Origin: Rhytidiadelphus loreus
Taxonomy: Eukaryota > Streptophyta > Bryopsida > Hypnales > Hylocomiaceae
Direction: 5' to 3'
Length of the DNA stretch: 64,000 nucleotides
Assembly: GCA_947034895.1 (NCBI GenBank)
Contig: OX344764.1
Coordinates: forward strand, 21,514,001-21,578,000
The notes under the pieces are model-generated. The model worked only from the letters and a program-made list of their open reading frames with translations. It did no database searches and was not told the origin of the DNA. Made by a program: the position numbers and the translations under genes. Shown here piece by piece: positions 15,001-28,500 of this stretch (positions within the stretch are counted from its first letter, which is position 1; the number at the start of each line of letters is the position of its first letter).

Positions 15001-18000
15001 CATCTATATTTATTTATTAATATATCAACCATAGAATCTTTTAGTTAACTTTGATTATGTAAGGTAAACTAGCCTATGATAGGCAAAAGACTCATTATAG
15101 ACAACTAAGAAATGATCCATTAAAGTCTTGCATTAATCCATGACAAACTTTTTTCAATAAATGACATTTGGGCTACATTTGGTTGAAATAGTGACCACAA
15201 TTAATGTCTTGGATGATGGTGATGAAATGATCAATGACTACAACAAGAACTTCCATCTTTTGAGTGTAAATTCATTATATGAAGTGAATTTTTTAGGCCT
15301 TCATGTTATGGCCATGCTAGGAAATATTGTGATTGCTTTCAGTAAGTAAGATGTCCATTATAGATACACTTTTTGTTTATTTTGCAGTAGTATGGAGACT
15401 CTTTTGGGTCAATTGGATAGTACACTCCAAGAATTCATACCAATTTTATATTTTGTCAAAAAAATAAAATTTCAATAGCTCTCCCCATATCTCACATTTG
15501 TCTTTATAAAGAAATTTTTAAATTTTTTTCAACAATGCCAATAGGATAATCCATTATTTTGCATGCCATATGTTGGCTTATCTTACACCCTCCTAAAATT
15601 TCAGAGTAATAAACTTTATTATTTGCAAGATCATTGATGTTTGAATTTCAAAAATAAATATTTTTCATCTTTCAAACCATTTGAATTTTATTTTAATCAA
15701 ACTTTTTATCCAAAATTTGTATGCCCTACAAATGGCATGTCTCTATAATATCTTGAAGAATCATAGATTTGAAGAACTCCAATCTTCACTATTGTAATGT
15801 TGCAATAATCAATGTACATCCCATGCTTTTATTTTTTCCAAAAATATTGAAAATTGAATTCAAAAAAGGATTTTGTAGTTTTTTTTTTAATAGAGATTTC
15901 ATAACTTTCTGTAAACTAGAACTCCTCATAACTCTCATCTTATCAATCAAAATGGAATTATTAAAAGATTCTTAGATATATATAAAAGTATAATCAAGTT
16001 TAAATACTTGTTTAGGAAAAAAACAGATTATTTCTGAGCTACTTGACCTACCCAACTTGAAAAATGAACTATATATCATACAATAACTTCTTAATTATAT
16101 AGTCAAATGTCATGAAAATTGTTGAGCCTTAAAGCTACTCCTTGACCACGTGTTGTGCAAAAATCTAAAAAAAAAATGAAAACTATTTTCATAAATAGAT
16201 GAGCAAAACACTATTTTGCAAATCGATTTGCAAATAAATGCTACTTGGTGCTTTAGAAAGAAAATTAGGGCTAAAAATCAAGAATAAAATGATTCATCTC
16301 CTAAATATACAAATATGGGTACAAATCTGGTGTATCTATGTACATGTTCAAATACAAGTACAAATAATTACAAGGAGAATTTTTTCATCCCATGTGGTTT
16401 GTTGAAATGATGATTCCATCTAGTTTTATTATGATATATTGAAATAAGAACTCCCCGTATGTAGGTAGTCCCAAAGAATTGCCATTTGAATTTTTGATAA
16501 TGGAATTTTCTGGGGAAAAATTGACCGCTAAATAAAATTTGATACATGTCTTTTTTCTGAATGCACTTTGAAAATCAGTTTTGGATGGTGTATTGAGTAA
16601 TTTATATGTAGTCACTATGTGATCAAATAGACCACCCCATCTATTACTATTACATAATAGATCTATATGAATCCATTTTTTGAGAATAAAAAATATGTTT
16701 CGTTGCATATAGATCTCTCAGCAAAATAAAACTATAGATAAACATTAATATTAATTTTTTTGTTGACAAAGTGACTAATTTCTTATGTATTTATAATTGT
16801 TTAATTACTAGTATCAACTACCAAAACTAAATAGTGTGACAAATATAAGCAATGTTTTATTTATGTATTTTAAAAATTATAATTTATATTCCATGAAGTG
16901 ATTTCTTGAATATAATTCTAATACTAATCCAAAATAAAATCTATATTCAATTCCTCAAAAATCTTAACAAATAGTCACTTTTGGATAGCTTTGGCCTTTT
17001 CTACCTCATATATAGTTTTATAATAATAGAATATTTTGCATGATTTACTTGGGCATCTCCATTGTCTTTATATCGAATTATTGTGCCTGTGGGTAGAATG
17101 CAACGCCAAGCTTCTGTGTCACCTTTTTCTTGGAGAAGTATATCTTTGATACTTTGAATGTTGCTAATTTTATTATCTTTCTTGTCATCAATCATATCAC
17201 CTTCATTATCTTTTGGGATTTCTTTTGGAGTTTCTTGGATTATAATCTTTTTTAGATTGTCTTTCAAAGTTTCTTTTTCAATGCTATTGCTTATTGGTGC
17301 TTCTTTTTCTGCGATAAATATGTGTCAATTTTAGTATATGTATTAGGTTACTTATTCAAAATAAAAAATAGATCTTTTAACTATATTTTTGTACCTATTG
17401 TACTTTCATCAGGTTCTTGTTGAGCAAATCTTTCTGAAGGAAATATAAGGATAGCTCCCATTGAATTGATTTCAATTGTTTTATTTTCTGAATTTGTAAT
17501 TTGCATACTCATTGTTCCATTTTCAGCAATAAAGAAACAAACTATAAGGCCATCTCTTAAGATTGCAAATACGCTCTTAGTAGTTGGTGAATTAGAATTA
17601 TCATTTGGACCATAACCTCGTAACAAGATCATATTTCCATCCTAAAGTAATTGCACATGAAAGAAAAAAGAAACAAATATAAAATGCAGAGTTTGGAATT
17701 TGAATTATTTGCATTGTGTTTCAATATTATAAAATCATATTCGTTGAGTTTTTAAATATTAGTTGAAGCATTTAATGCATATCGTAGTAATTAATTAGTT
17801 GTTGAATGTAAAAAATTACACACCTTTATAACACTTGTTTGAGGTTCCCATTCAATGTTGCTCTTTGTTGGAAGACCTGTCCATACAAGACCTTGATCTT
17901 CTGTTAAATGACATCTAAAATGTTCCAAAATGATTCCATCATGTTGTTCAATGTCATAAGTTGCATGTTTTTCATGAATAATTGTTGATTGTAATGGAGA

Positions 18001-21000
18001 ATCCATATTTGCAACAAAGTCGCCAAATCCCATCTGATATTAGCAATTTGTATTAAATTAATTTTGTCATTAAATTCAATTAAATGAATTTTGAAAAAAA
18101 AATTGATATACTTATTCAATCATCTTTTTAAAAATAAACATTTATACTTTATGAACTTTATAAATAAATACTTTTATTTATTTAATCAATATAATTGTTC
18201 AAGCAATTTTCGTTTTTTACCTCAGATGCAACAACTCCTTTCCATTCATGATCCCTTTCATCAGCATACAAAACTTCAAGAAGACTATCATCATCTCTAT
18301 CATACCTATATTGAATTTTTATAAATGATCAAAAGTAAGATCTAATTCTTATACGATTGATGAAATTTTGTAAATAATGAATATGCAAATAAAGTTTTTA
18401 AGATACCTTTGCACTCTATATGGTAAATGAATTCTTGCCCTTCCATAAATTTCTCCTAAAAGACCATTGGGGATTGATTCTACTAAATTTCTTTTTAGTA
18501 TCTTTTGAAACAATGAAAAGATAGTTGTTGATTTTGAGGACGTAATTGACTTCGAAGGCAAATCAAATTCTAGTGGTTGTATTTGATATTGATAAATCTT
18601 CACTCCTGGACATCCACAATCTACAAGGTATTTTTCCTTTTCAAGTTCTTTCCGTTGGCAATCAGAAAGGCCATCATTTGATTGAAATTCCACATCTTCA
18701 AAGCAAATATTTTTTGGAGGTGTTTCTTCTATTTTGATATCAAGAGCATTAAAAACCCTTTTTTGTTCTTTTAAAAGCATTTCTAAAAATAATTTCTGTA
18801 GTTCATTAATATTACAAAGCAAATTATTACAAAGAAAAAATGCTTGAAATAATTTTAATCTTTGGAAATGAGTGAATAAATTCTTTAGTATATATTCATG
18901 ACTAATACAACATTCAAATTCTTAGTTTATATTTTTGGCAATAGTAAAAAATCAAAATTTCTTAAAATTTTCTTGTAATAAATTCACCAGTTTTCTATAT
19001 CTTTGGACTATAGCAATGTTGACAGGTACAAGTGAAAATGATGGACCATTCAAATCTTCTAGAATTTCTAGAATTACAGGTGGACCATATATATCATCCA
19101 ATTTTTTATATATAGGATAATTGTCTTTTGTAGTTGTTTGAGATCCACCATTAGCAAACATTTTCAAAGCTTCTAAGCACTTATGCCTTTTTTCTTCAAT
19201 TAAAAATGGAGAAATGGGCATGTATGCTCGATTTTTGCCTTTTCACAAAAAATTTGTAGTATTAAATATTAGATTTATGACAAAAAGTTGAATGTACACA
19301 ATAAATTTGATTTAATAAATTAAATAATAATTTGCAAAGGATATATATGAATTTTTACAATATGAAGAGAATCTTTACCTGGAGATGCACGCAGTGACAA
19401 CATAAACTTTTCAACTTTAATGGCATCAATAGAATCCCAAAATTCTAAAATTTGTTTTTGTTTTCTTGCTTCAAGTCTTTCCACTCTATTGAATTCATGA
19501 ACAATTAATAAATGTTCTTCACCTTTTTGAGTTTTAGTAGATGAACCCTCTGACAATTCTGAGATTTGACTTACATCATCTCTTATTGTAGCAACTTCAT
19601 CAATAGCAAGTACAAATCTAGGATCTTGTGGTATTGATTCGACAAGTTTTGAAAGTTGTTGTTCAAATATTATAGGGCCTATATTGGATAAATTATTGTG
19701 TTCATGTATATCCAAACTTGATTCTTTCCTTTCCAAATTATTTGGAAATATTGAAATTTTTTCATCAAGTGATATTGAAGGTGTTCTAAGAGCATTATTT
19801 GTAGCTTTTTCCACTTTCTTATTTGTTTCTAGTATAGAAAGATTTGAAGTCTGTGAAGCCTTTTGAGCAATTTCTTCTACAACTTGCATTTCTATCCTTT
19901 CCATTAAGTTTGAGAGAATTTCGTATGGTTTGCACATGCATGAAAGTCCTTGACCTAACTTTTGAAAAATATTTTGCAATCCTTCAACCAAATTCTTATT
20001 TGCTTTAATAACCTTTATAGTTTTCAAATCTTCACTTAAGCATTCATAGATAGAAACTTGTGCAACCATGCAGTGGATAATAATTGGAATGCTTAAAAGA
20101 TTTTTTGGCACTTCATCAAGAAGCTCCTTGTAGTATGTCATATCTACATCCTAGGCAATATACATTGTTGTAACACATGAATAAAGATTTAAATAAATTT
20201 ATCCATATAAGATCAAAGAAGAATGAAAGAAAAAAAAATCACCTTTGATGGTTTAGCCTCTGGAATTTTACATTTTTCTGATATTTTTGCTTCTAATGCA
20301 AAAAATGATTCAATTTGTTGCTTTAAACTTATTGTTGCATCAATAATAGCCTTAGCAATTTGTTCATATGGTAGACCACTAGTTGATTGAGTTGGTTTTT
20401 TAGATGAAGAACCTCCAATGACTTTACTTGGTATTTTTATAGTAATGTCCTAGGCACATATTATCAAAGTGAATAAAGAACAAACAATGGATATAAAAAA
20501 TCTTACCAATGATTTGATGATGTAAGGCTATATGATTTCAAGAGACTTTGAGCATTGACACATTTAGATTCATTCACTACTAAAATATTCCCTATCACTC
20601 TTATAACGTGTTTTTATAATTTAGATGATTGTAATTGATAAAGATCCATTTAATATCAAAATTTTATGTACAATCTCATATAATACATTAATTATTGTTA
20701 AAAAGAATGATTTTGAAGATATTGTTAAATGGTCATAAATAAGTTGTTTTTTACCTCAAGTTCTTTTTCTAGTGTTGGAGGATCTTCATATAAGACATTT
20801 ATTATTGGAAGCTTTCTAGAAGGATGGTTGAATTTAGAAATCATCTTAAGGGTAAACAATTCTTGTATTAATGGTGGAAGAGGTATTGGTTCATTTGGAA
20901 CATCACCACTTTTTATTGTTTTTGGAGTTTTTAATGCAACCTCATCTTTAGGTTGAAGAAGTAGAGTTGTTGGCTTCTTTGATAAATTGAAAATTGCTTG

Positions 21001-24000
21001 AAAGATGTTTTTCACTGTCACTTGTTGGGAAAGAGTCTCAGCAGAACTTCCAAATCCTACACACCAATAAATACGTGTTGTTGTCATAGGATCATCTTTC
21101 TCGGAGTCTCTTTTCACATCCCGATATTGAGCTACTTTCACCTAAAAAAACAATGTCCCATAAACGTAAAGAAAAATTGGGTGTCATAGAACTATATCAT
21201 ACAAGAAATGCTTAAATTTGTTATTTGATAAGAATTGGGTTCAACAAAACTATTACATGAAATGAATAAATCTTCTTGGTTAAGGAATTGGTTTTATAAA
21301 TGAGTGATTGCTAAAAACATTGGTGATGTTTTAGAGTATATATGTTACGCATTCAACTTAATTTGTATAAAAACTTTGAGACATTGATCCAATAATTTTT
21401 ATTTATTTATTAAAGATTAATATTGCAATCCATATCATACTTCATTTAAATTTTTGTCTATTAAAAAACCATGTGCTATTTAAATAAAATCATTTCATAC
21501 ATTTCTAGTTTGTCTGATTTTAAGACTCTTATTATCAAAAATTAAAAATCCAAGAGGCCACTTTTTGAATATATTTTTTCACCATAAGCATATTCCTATG
21601 ATTTAGAGGCATCTAAAAATAAGAAATATTTATGTCTTCTACATGGATGTTGAAAGGATTCCTTGTGCATATTTGTACATATGTAAAAAGTTCCTTTTAT
21701 TATTGTTTAGGTTGAAATATCATCTTTATCAAAGTTCTTAAGAAAGGAATTTTTTTTATTTAATTTAATTTTAAAATTTTCAACAATTGTTTTAGTATAT
21801 TATATCATTAAAATGTATATTTTCTTGAAATTTGGTATGAATCTATTTTGTGCATATTTATATATTTTGAAAAAAAATTAATTATTTATTTATAATCTTT
21901 ATTATTTTATTGTATTTTATTTTTGAAAAACCTATGGTATTTTTAATACTACTCAAAATAAAACACATTCTATACGTATTCTTGCAATTGTTGAAATATT
22001 GGATTCCTCTACAATATACACATGTACTTTGAAAAACATTAAACAAATATTGCAAAAGAATAAAGCAAGAGACTATTATTATTTCTTATTTAATTTCTTC
22101 CACAAATTAAAAAAAATTCTATCACAATATACAATAACTATCAATTTGGGTAAGGTTGATGATTATATTCATTCCTTGAGCCATAACATATTTATGTTTA
22201 AATAAAATTTGAGTATTACAAATTTGGAAATAAAAATAATTTGCATGTTGGACAATGTGAAGGTGTTTTAAATAAAAATGCAATTTTTCTTTAAATATTA
22301 TTGAATTTCAAAATGGAACACCTCTAAATACTTAGTCATGTAGCCGTTATGGAAACTATTTGTCCATAACAAAACTCCAAAGCATGTTTTTCAAGCCCCT
22401 TCTATGTAGGCATTCTTTAGATGTACAACTACACTCCACTCAAAACTTGCCATCATCAAAATATTAATTATGGACATATATACATTAAAAGAAAAAAAAA
22501 ATTGAATAAAATGTCATGGGCAATTTCGTTAAAATCGTGCCATTCCGCTAGTTTGGCAATTTTTATGGTTCAGATCGGGTGGTCTAAAATGTACAACTGT
22601 CTTAGATGTTTGAAATCTATACCTTTCTTAGATATCTTAAATCTACACTTGTCTTAGATATCACTTTTACAATTCAGACCGAGGGGTCTGGAATCTATAT
22701 CAATCCTAGATTTTTGAACTCTATATAAATTGAAGATTTATAAAATCTATCCCATTTCTAGATGTCACTTTTACAATTTAGACTGGGCATTCTGAAAATG
22801 GCACATGGAATATTGCCATTTTAACGAAATTGACCAGATGTTAAACATATTGACTTGAATAGAATTTGAAATTGATTGGTAAAGCAAAACAATAGGACCT
22901 ATTGGCCATTTCAAATCATGTATAAAGTTATTGCATCTACTATTACACATTTTGAGACATATATGTGATAGATGATAATTATCAAAATTTAAGAAATCAA
23001 TTTAAAATGATGTTATTTCAAACATTATCTACTTATATAACATATTGTATTAATTTTTTTGTATAAGACAAGATTGAGAAATTACAAATTATATTGAAGA
23101 ATAGACAATTATTAAACAAACACATTACACTAAAATTGAAGAAATTTCTATCATGAAACTAAGAATTTAATTTATCTAATTACATGACAAGTATTTGGAG
23201 GTGATCCACTCTCAAATCCAATCATTTACAAAAAACAATTGCATTTGAATTTAAGATACCTTCACATTGTCCAAGATGTAAAATATTTCTTTTTACATGT
23301 ATGTAATAAGTTGATTTTATTTAACTATGAATATGTTATAACTTAGAAAATGAATATAATCATCAATTGTATATAATTTGGTTTGTCAATATATAATTAT
23401 TGATATAAAGAAGTTTGCATAAATCAATGGAACATTACAATTTTATAATACCTAGGTAATTATATTCAAGATTTGAAGTACAATATGAATTTACTTTGGT
23501 CTCGTAGCATTGTAGAAGAGTTCTAAGCTTTGTTGTTTTGTCTTCAAGTAGTTTTTTTTCTTCCATTGATCCACTTGCAAGTGTGGAAAGTGGAGCACCT
23601 TTTGTTGCCAAAATGAAGTTTACAAAGAGTACATTATAGAAACATATGATGAAAAAAAATCATGGTCAATGTTATATTAAAGTATCATTCCATTTTAGTA
23701 GTCATATTATAAATAATACCAAGATATTTACTTGTTTTACTAATCTACACTTTAGCTTTTTAATTATGAATCAATGATTTATGTATAAAGTATATGACCT
23801 TTATTCTATACCACTACCAGCCTAATTAAATTATTTGAAGTTTTTATATTACAAAATTACCAACAACATACTTACATTTGAATATGATTTAAGTGATTAT
23901 GACCTGTTGCTAGAGGAATTTTTTCCTTTGTAGGTAGATTGGCCATCATAGCAACAGCTATAATATTAGAATTTTGTTTTGTCAATTCCCTTGCTTCCCT

Positions 24001-25507
24001 TTCTTTATCTTCAAGATCTTTTAATTGTAATAAAGATGCTTCAAATTGTTGTTTTGCCTCTACTTCTTGCGCCAATGCTTCCTATCACATCATCAAAAAC
24101 TTAGTATTGTATAATGCTATTAAATTATTCCAACATATTGACCAAACAAAAATTTCAGAGTATGTTCTAAGAATGAGGGCTCAAATCTTCAACAAGAAAT
24201 CACCTCGATATTTTTTTTACATATCTCAGCAGCAGCTATCCTACGTTGAGATTCCCTCCTATGTTCGTCATCTTTATCTAAAATAGATCGTGCTACATTC
24301 ACATTCAAAGAGATGCTAAAATTTTCATCAATCATAGACAAGTTAGTGTTTTCAACAAGTTGAAGGATTTTTTTAAAATTATGACAATACACAATTATTG
24401 TATTTGATGATTATTGTAGATTTAACATTTGCATTAGAATCCTAGGGACTGAAAAAATAACGAATAATTAACTTTATTAATTCCATAAGGGTCCAACTCC
24501 ACACTTTAAAGGAGATGATTACCTTCAAGAACCTCACTTAAGAGTTGTGGAGTCAACCAATTAGAGTCTCCAATTGCCTATAGTAATCAATCAATCAAAT
24601 TAATTAACTAATCAATCCTAAATTATTAATAAAATCTAATCATGAAGAACAAACACAAAGGTTGTTAATGCATAAAAATAGAACAATACAATATATAGAA
24701 GACATAGAAAAAATTCTTAAACTACAAAACAATTAAATTTTAACTCTAATTTGTCACTATGTATTCAATAAATTAATAGTTGAATAATGATAGCTTAGTA
24801 ATTGGAAAATTTGGAAACAACAACTATGTCATTAGTACGTAGAATAATAAAATTTTGCAAAAATTATGGATATTAAATAATAAATTTCTTTGAAGAAAAT
24901 ATAAAAATAAACATTTGCATTATACCTTTGCAACTTTTAATTTTAAACCAAGATTTGTTGGTGGATCTATAGCTATTTCCTGCAACAACATAATGATATT
25001 AAACTTTCAATCTTAAAAAAAACAATAAACAACATGAACCAACAATATCCAAAAGACAATACAAATATTTACCTCTAATGTCATAACGCTAGCATCTACA
25101 ATTGCCATGCTATAAGTAGGTCTCATTTCATTTACTTTCTCTACGAGAGTAGTAGGATCAATGCTTAATAAAGTTTCAATGCACATCCCAACACACCACC
25201 AATTGATGGGCCATTTTGGAAGTGGTGGTGCCTATGCAAATAAAAGAAATTCATAAATTGGGATGGAGTGCAAGAAAAATCATTCCAAAATACAAAATTA
25301 ATTGCAATATATATTGATTAGAGAACTCTAATTTAATTCAAAAAGGACAAGGGATGCAAATCCATCTAAGGTGTATTTTTAAACACTTATTAAACTTGGC
25401 AATACTCTAAATTATTGCCATGCCATGAATGAACATAAAAATGGACTAACCTCTCCTTCTTTGTATCGTGGAGGTGCAAGGGTTGCTTTTGCATTAATAG
25501 AAGTCAT
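2770..25507 (-). CDS. SPAG17: SPAG17/PF6-like flagellar central-pair protein
   Basis: Scaffold of the C1a projection of the axonemal central pair (family knowledge), needed for sperm motility. I placed 32 exons: 25451-25507, 25073-25231, 24926-24979, 24523-24577, 24204-24292, 23876-24081, 23495-23573, 20755-21141, 20243-20449, 19379-20150, 18988-19238, 18407-18795, 18221-18305, 17824-18033, 17395-17641, 17049-17308, 14425-14523, 14039-14099, 13029-13816, 12386-12778, 12033-12273, 11005-11876, 10539-10853, 10210-10362, 9778-9867, 9533-9625, 7876-7989, 7128-7298, 4419-4525, 3952-4192, 3699-3797, 2770-3090. All keep phase and total 7,665 nt (2,554 aa; animal SPAG17 is about 2,200). Family matches: VDMTYYKELL...IIIHCMVAQV (~aa 432-463), TREDLVVVV...HADGTHVYSEV (~aa 1250-1280), GPFPRLFVIQDGGYGYEIL, and a C-terminal PapD/ASH-like beta domain (FRIFPPIIDFHIVQLG). 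Start is the first ATG of exon 1, which no upstream exon clearly precedes. Codons are strongly AT-ending. The donors of exons 30 and 21 have alternatives. Confidence 0.9.
4850..5805 (+). mobile_element. PiggyBac-type MITE, copy B (in SPAG17 intron)
   Basis: This 956-bp element has perfect TTAA target copies on both sides (4846-4849 and 5806-5809) and termini CCCCTAAAGG / CATTTAGGGG. It is homologous along its length to copy A (870-1783) and, inverted, to copy C (36788-37735). It lies in the large intron between the exons at 4419-4525 and 7128-7298. It is non-coding. It is the best-preserved copy and defines the family. Confidence 0.75.
6586..6829. mobile_element. MITE with GGGCAATTT ends, copy 1
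   Basis: This 244-bp element has ~34-bp terminal inverted repeats: TGGGCAATTTTGTTAAA... on the left and its complement ending ...TTTAACGAAATTGCCCA on the right, both running into a GGTATTCCATT motif. It sits in the same SPAG17 intron as PiggyBac MITE copy B. A second element at 22517-22836 has the same ends. I could not define a clear target duplication, so no superfamily is assigned. Confidence 0.7.
7876..7989 (-). other. SPAG17 proline-rich linker exon
   Basis: This 38-codon exon is almost entirely Pro with Leu/Ile/Thr/Ser (for example PTPIPPIPPSPPPLPPLPQ). It is bounded by a good acceptor (TTTTGTAG) and donor (GTATAT), both in phase 0. It probably forms an extended linker between the coiled-coil/charged segment (exons 23-26) and the C-terminal beta domains. 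On the plus strand it appears as a GGTGGT-rich microsatellite. Confidence 0.7.
15062..15583. mobile_element. TA-target MITE, AGGTAAACC family, copy 1
   Basis: The ends read TA|AGGTAAACTAGCC on the left and ...GGCTTATCT|TA on the right. The interior aligns with the element at 35829-36373, for example GACAAACTTTTTTCAATAAA and AATTCATACCAATTTT. TA target duplication with inverted ends suggests a Tc1/mariner (Stowaway-like) MITE. The copy is decayed and lies in the 2.5-kb SPAG17 intron between the exons at 14425-14523 and 17049-17308. Confidence 0.6.
15768..16195 (-). mobile_element. Truncated PiggyBac-type MITE, copy D
   Basis: This internal fragment aligns with copy C (36788-37735) in the same orientation. 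Shared blocks include the stretch around ATTTTTTCCAAAAATATT, CTCATAACTCTCATCTTATC with AATCAAAATGGAAT, and the segment ending GAGCCTTAAAGCTACTCCTTG. Neither CCCC/GGGG terminus is present, so it is truncated on both sides. It is in the same SPAG17 intron as the MITE at 15062-15583. Confidence 0.6.
22517..22836. mobile_element. MITE with GGGCAATTT ends, copy 2
   Basis: This 320-bp element begins TGGGCAATTTCGTTAAA and ends TTTAACGAAATTGACCA, sharing ends with the element at 6586-6829. Its interior holds tandem copies of a ~45-60-bp unit containing CTTAGAT and CAGACCG/CAGATCG motifs, unlike copy 1. It lies in the 2.35-kb SPAG17 intron between the exons at 20755-21141 and 23495-23573. Confidence 0.65.
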
Positions 25508-28500
25508 TATGCAAAGGCATTCTTTGTCAAAATGTAATACAAAATTTGGTTGTTATACACATGCAATGTTGAGGTTGCATTAGAACCTACTTGAATTTAT
25601 TCTTCTTTTTATTATAATTTTCTTTGCCTTATCCATCTTCAAAGTTTTCAAAATTGAATGTTTTCTTTCAATGTAATAAGTTCTAAAAATTGAATTATTA
25701 GATATTATAGGTTTGGTAACCAAAGATGATGCAATAAAAGATACAATCTAAAATTTGACTTGAAATTTTGTGCTTAACATTCAACCAATTTTTTTGTATG
25801 TAAATTTTTTGAAATTCTGAAAATGAGCTTCTAAAGAGATTAAAATCCCTATAATTCCAATTATTGAGTTTACAATAAGCAATAAAAAGTGTACATTAGA
25901 AAAGCACACATACACCTTTGAGCTTTTTACCAACTAATTATTCATTTTTGAAATATCAAGGTTTTAATTTGTAATCACCAATTGAAGTTTGTAGATTATT
26001 TAGGGATTGATTTTTTATGTTATGACTAAAAGTTTAAACATTTACTTTGTCTAGGCTTCAACTACAATAATACTTGTAATATTTATAGAATCATTGAGGA
26101 TTTTTTTTAAGACCAAATGTTAGAACACAAAGTATTCAGAAGTATCAAATATGATAAATTTGAAAGTGTTGGATGAATTTGGATTACTTCTCAATATTGT
26201 GCGGAGCAAATCTATATTCCATTACAAGAAATCTCAAGCCAAAACAAGGCTGCGAGACAACCAACAGTTAGTGCAAGTAGACTTAAAAAATTATTAAAAT
26301 TTACCAAAAATAAATATAAATAAATAAATAATTTTTAGGAACTAACATGGCACAAATAGTGCCATGTCAATTTGTTGATTAAAAAATAATAATGATAATA
26401 AATTATTTAAAAAAAATTATTTTTGTATTTTTCTTGTACTTGCATCAGGGGTTGAAAGTTAAATGGACTTGTTTTGGCTTGAGACTTTTTGTAATGATGG
26501 GCTATGGTAAACAAGTCAAGCATACCTTAAAAATGATCACTCTAAAAAATGTAATGACCTCTAATTTGCATCCTAGTCATCTTCTTACACATCTTATTCT
26601 AAAATCATTTGTAGGGCATGTTTTTGGTTTTGCCAATGAGTTTCAAATAGACCAAAGAGTGGAGGTTGTCTAGTGCATTCCAAAACATGGTGGCTTTCAA
26701 GGAATGGAATGCTTTGTTTGCAAAGTATGAGTTGGCTTCTAACAAGTCTATTCCTATTGATACAAGAGTGTTGTATATTTTCAAATATTAGATAATGTGG
26801 CAAAAGGGAAGCTACTCGACATCAATAGCCACATGGTCCTTTGACCTTTACCTTGTGACATTCCATAGTTGACTCTAGTTGCAAGGCTTGGAAAATCACT
26901 TCAAATGTCTCCCTTACACATCAAGGTAGCACAAGCAAGCTTTGAAGTGAGGGTCGTGACGCAATCCATTTCTAAATAGGAATGCTTCTATTAAAAGTTA
27001 AAAAAAAATTACATAGAGAAAGTCCTAAAGAATTGCCATTATTTACTAACACATAGCTTTTTAAGTTTCCACCACCAACATGCAAACAATAGCACTGCTA
27101 TTCTCAATCCATTCTCTCGTTGAATAACTCAAAAATATAATAAATAACAAATAGAAATTCTCCCAAACTTTGATCACTACTCACACAAATTCTAAAATAT
27201 TTTCTTCATCAAATTTTTAACCCATTTTGCCAACATAAGCAAAAAGCTTCACCAACTCATCAACTTCACCTCTCTAGTATCCCTATCTCTTAGCATTTTC
27301 ATCTCCAGGCTTTCAATATTTGATCTTATACAATCCTAAATATTAGTGGCAACATCCAAAATAAGCCAGATACAATTAAAACAAGAATTCTTCAATTCTA
27401 TGTCAATGACTAGAATTGTAAGTACAAATTTTGCAAGTGGAGAATTTTTTTTAGTTGTGTAACTTTGAAATTCCATTTTTTTTGTCCTAGCTTTATTATA
27501 TCATTTCTATCTAACTTCATTCTAATTATGGCTTCAATTTTAATCATAGTGCCTCAAAGTCCCCCCATGGTTGGAAAATGGGCCCTATCATTTTGAAAAA
27601 TTTGAACCTTGAAGAAGGCCGTTAGAAATTTATTTGATTTTTGGCAGCAATGTAAATATAGGGGAAAAACTTAATATTTATCTTTTGAAAAATGATAATT
27701 TTTTTTGAAATTACCAATTTTAACATGTCACTGGTAGTGCCTCTTCAGATTCCTAAAAAAAAATTCAATTTTTTTTCTTTGTAATTGCACTGTTGCTGTG
27801 GAAACTTATGATCCTCTATAGCTGAATTTTTTCCTAATGATATGTCAATACAAAAATCCCAAAGGTCAATTCAAAATTTGGTTAAACCAATTACAACCTT
27901 AGAAATTGGAATTTTTCCTTAAAATAATTCTTTAATCTTCAAAAGTCAAATTTATTTTTATTAATATACAACAGTTGTGGATGAAGGAACAAATTATTCA
28001 AAGCAACAATCATGGCTTCACTCATGTGGTTTCATTTCATGGCTTTATGACATCAAAATTCCATAGCTTTAGTTGTATCTATTCTCATCTAGTGTGCCAT
28101 GTATTCATCAATACATAAATGTATATTATGAAACATCAAAATATTTCACAAATTTATTAAAGGCCTTTTATAAATGGCTCAATGATAAAGTTTGTTAATA
28201 ATAACACTATATAAAGTGTGGTTTCTAACATAGACCTTGCTAACTATAAGTAATTAGTTTTCTTACACCTTGTAGAGAATTGGTTCTCTAAATTGAAGCT
28301 ATCATCATTTTACAATATATAATGCTTGAGATAAAATATGGAATTATTCACATTTCCAACTCCACTTGCCATCCACAATCCATACCTTAACTCTTTAACA
28401 TCTAGAATTGACCTACAATTTTACAATAAGAAACAATCTACATACAATATGCATGGGCGTTAAAGGGACCAAGACAAATAGTAATTATAAACCAAGCTTC

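Noticed and set aside
20571..20590. CACTACTAAAATATTC as a left partner of the CACTA-like end at 63765
   Set aside because: It differs after eight bases, lies in a SPAG17 intron 43 kb away, and an element spanning all genes in between is implausible.
26392..26803. 93-codon plus ORF and 69-codon minus ORF
   Set aside because: They overlap, have AT-driven codons and no recognisable domain; possibly a decayed transposon but unsupported.
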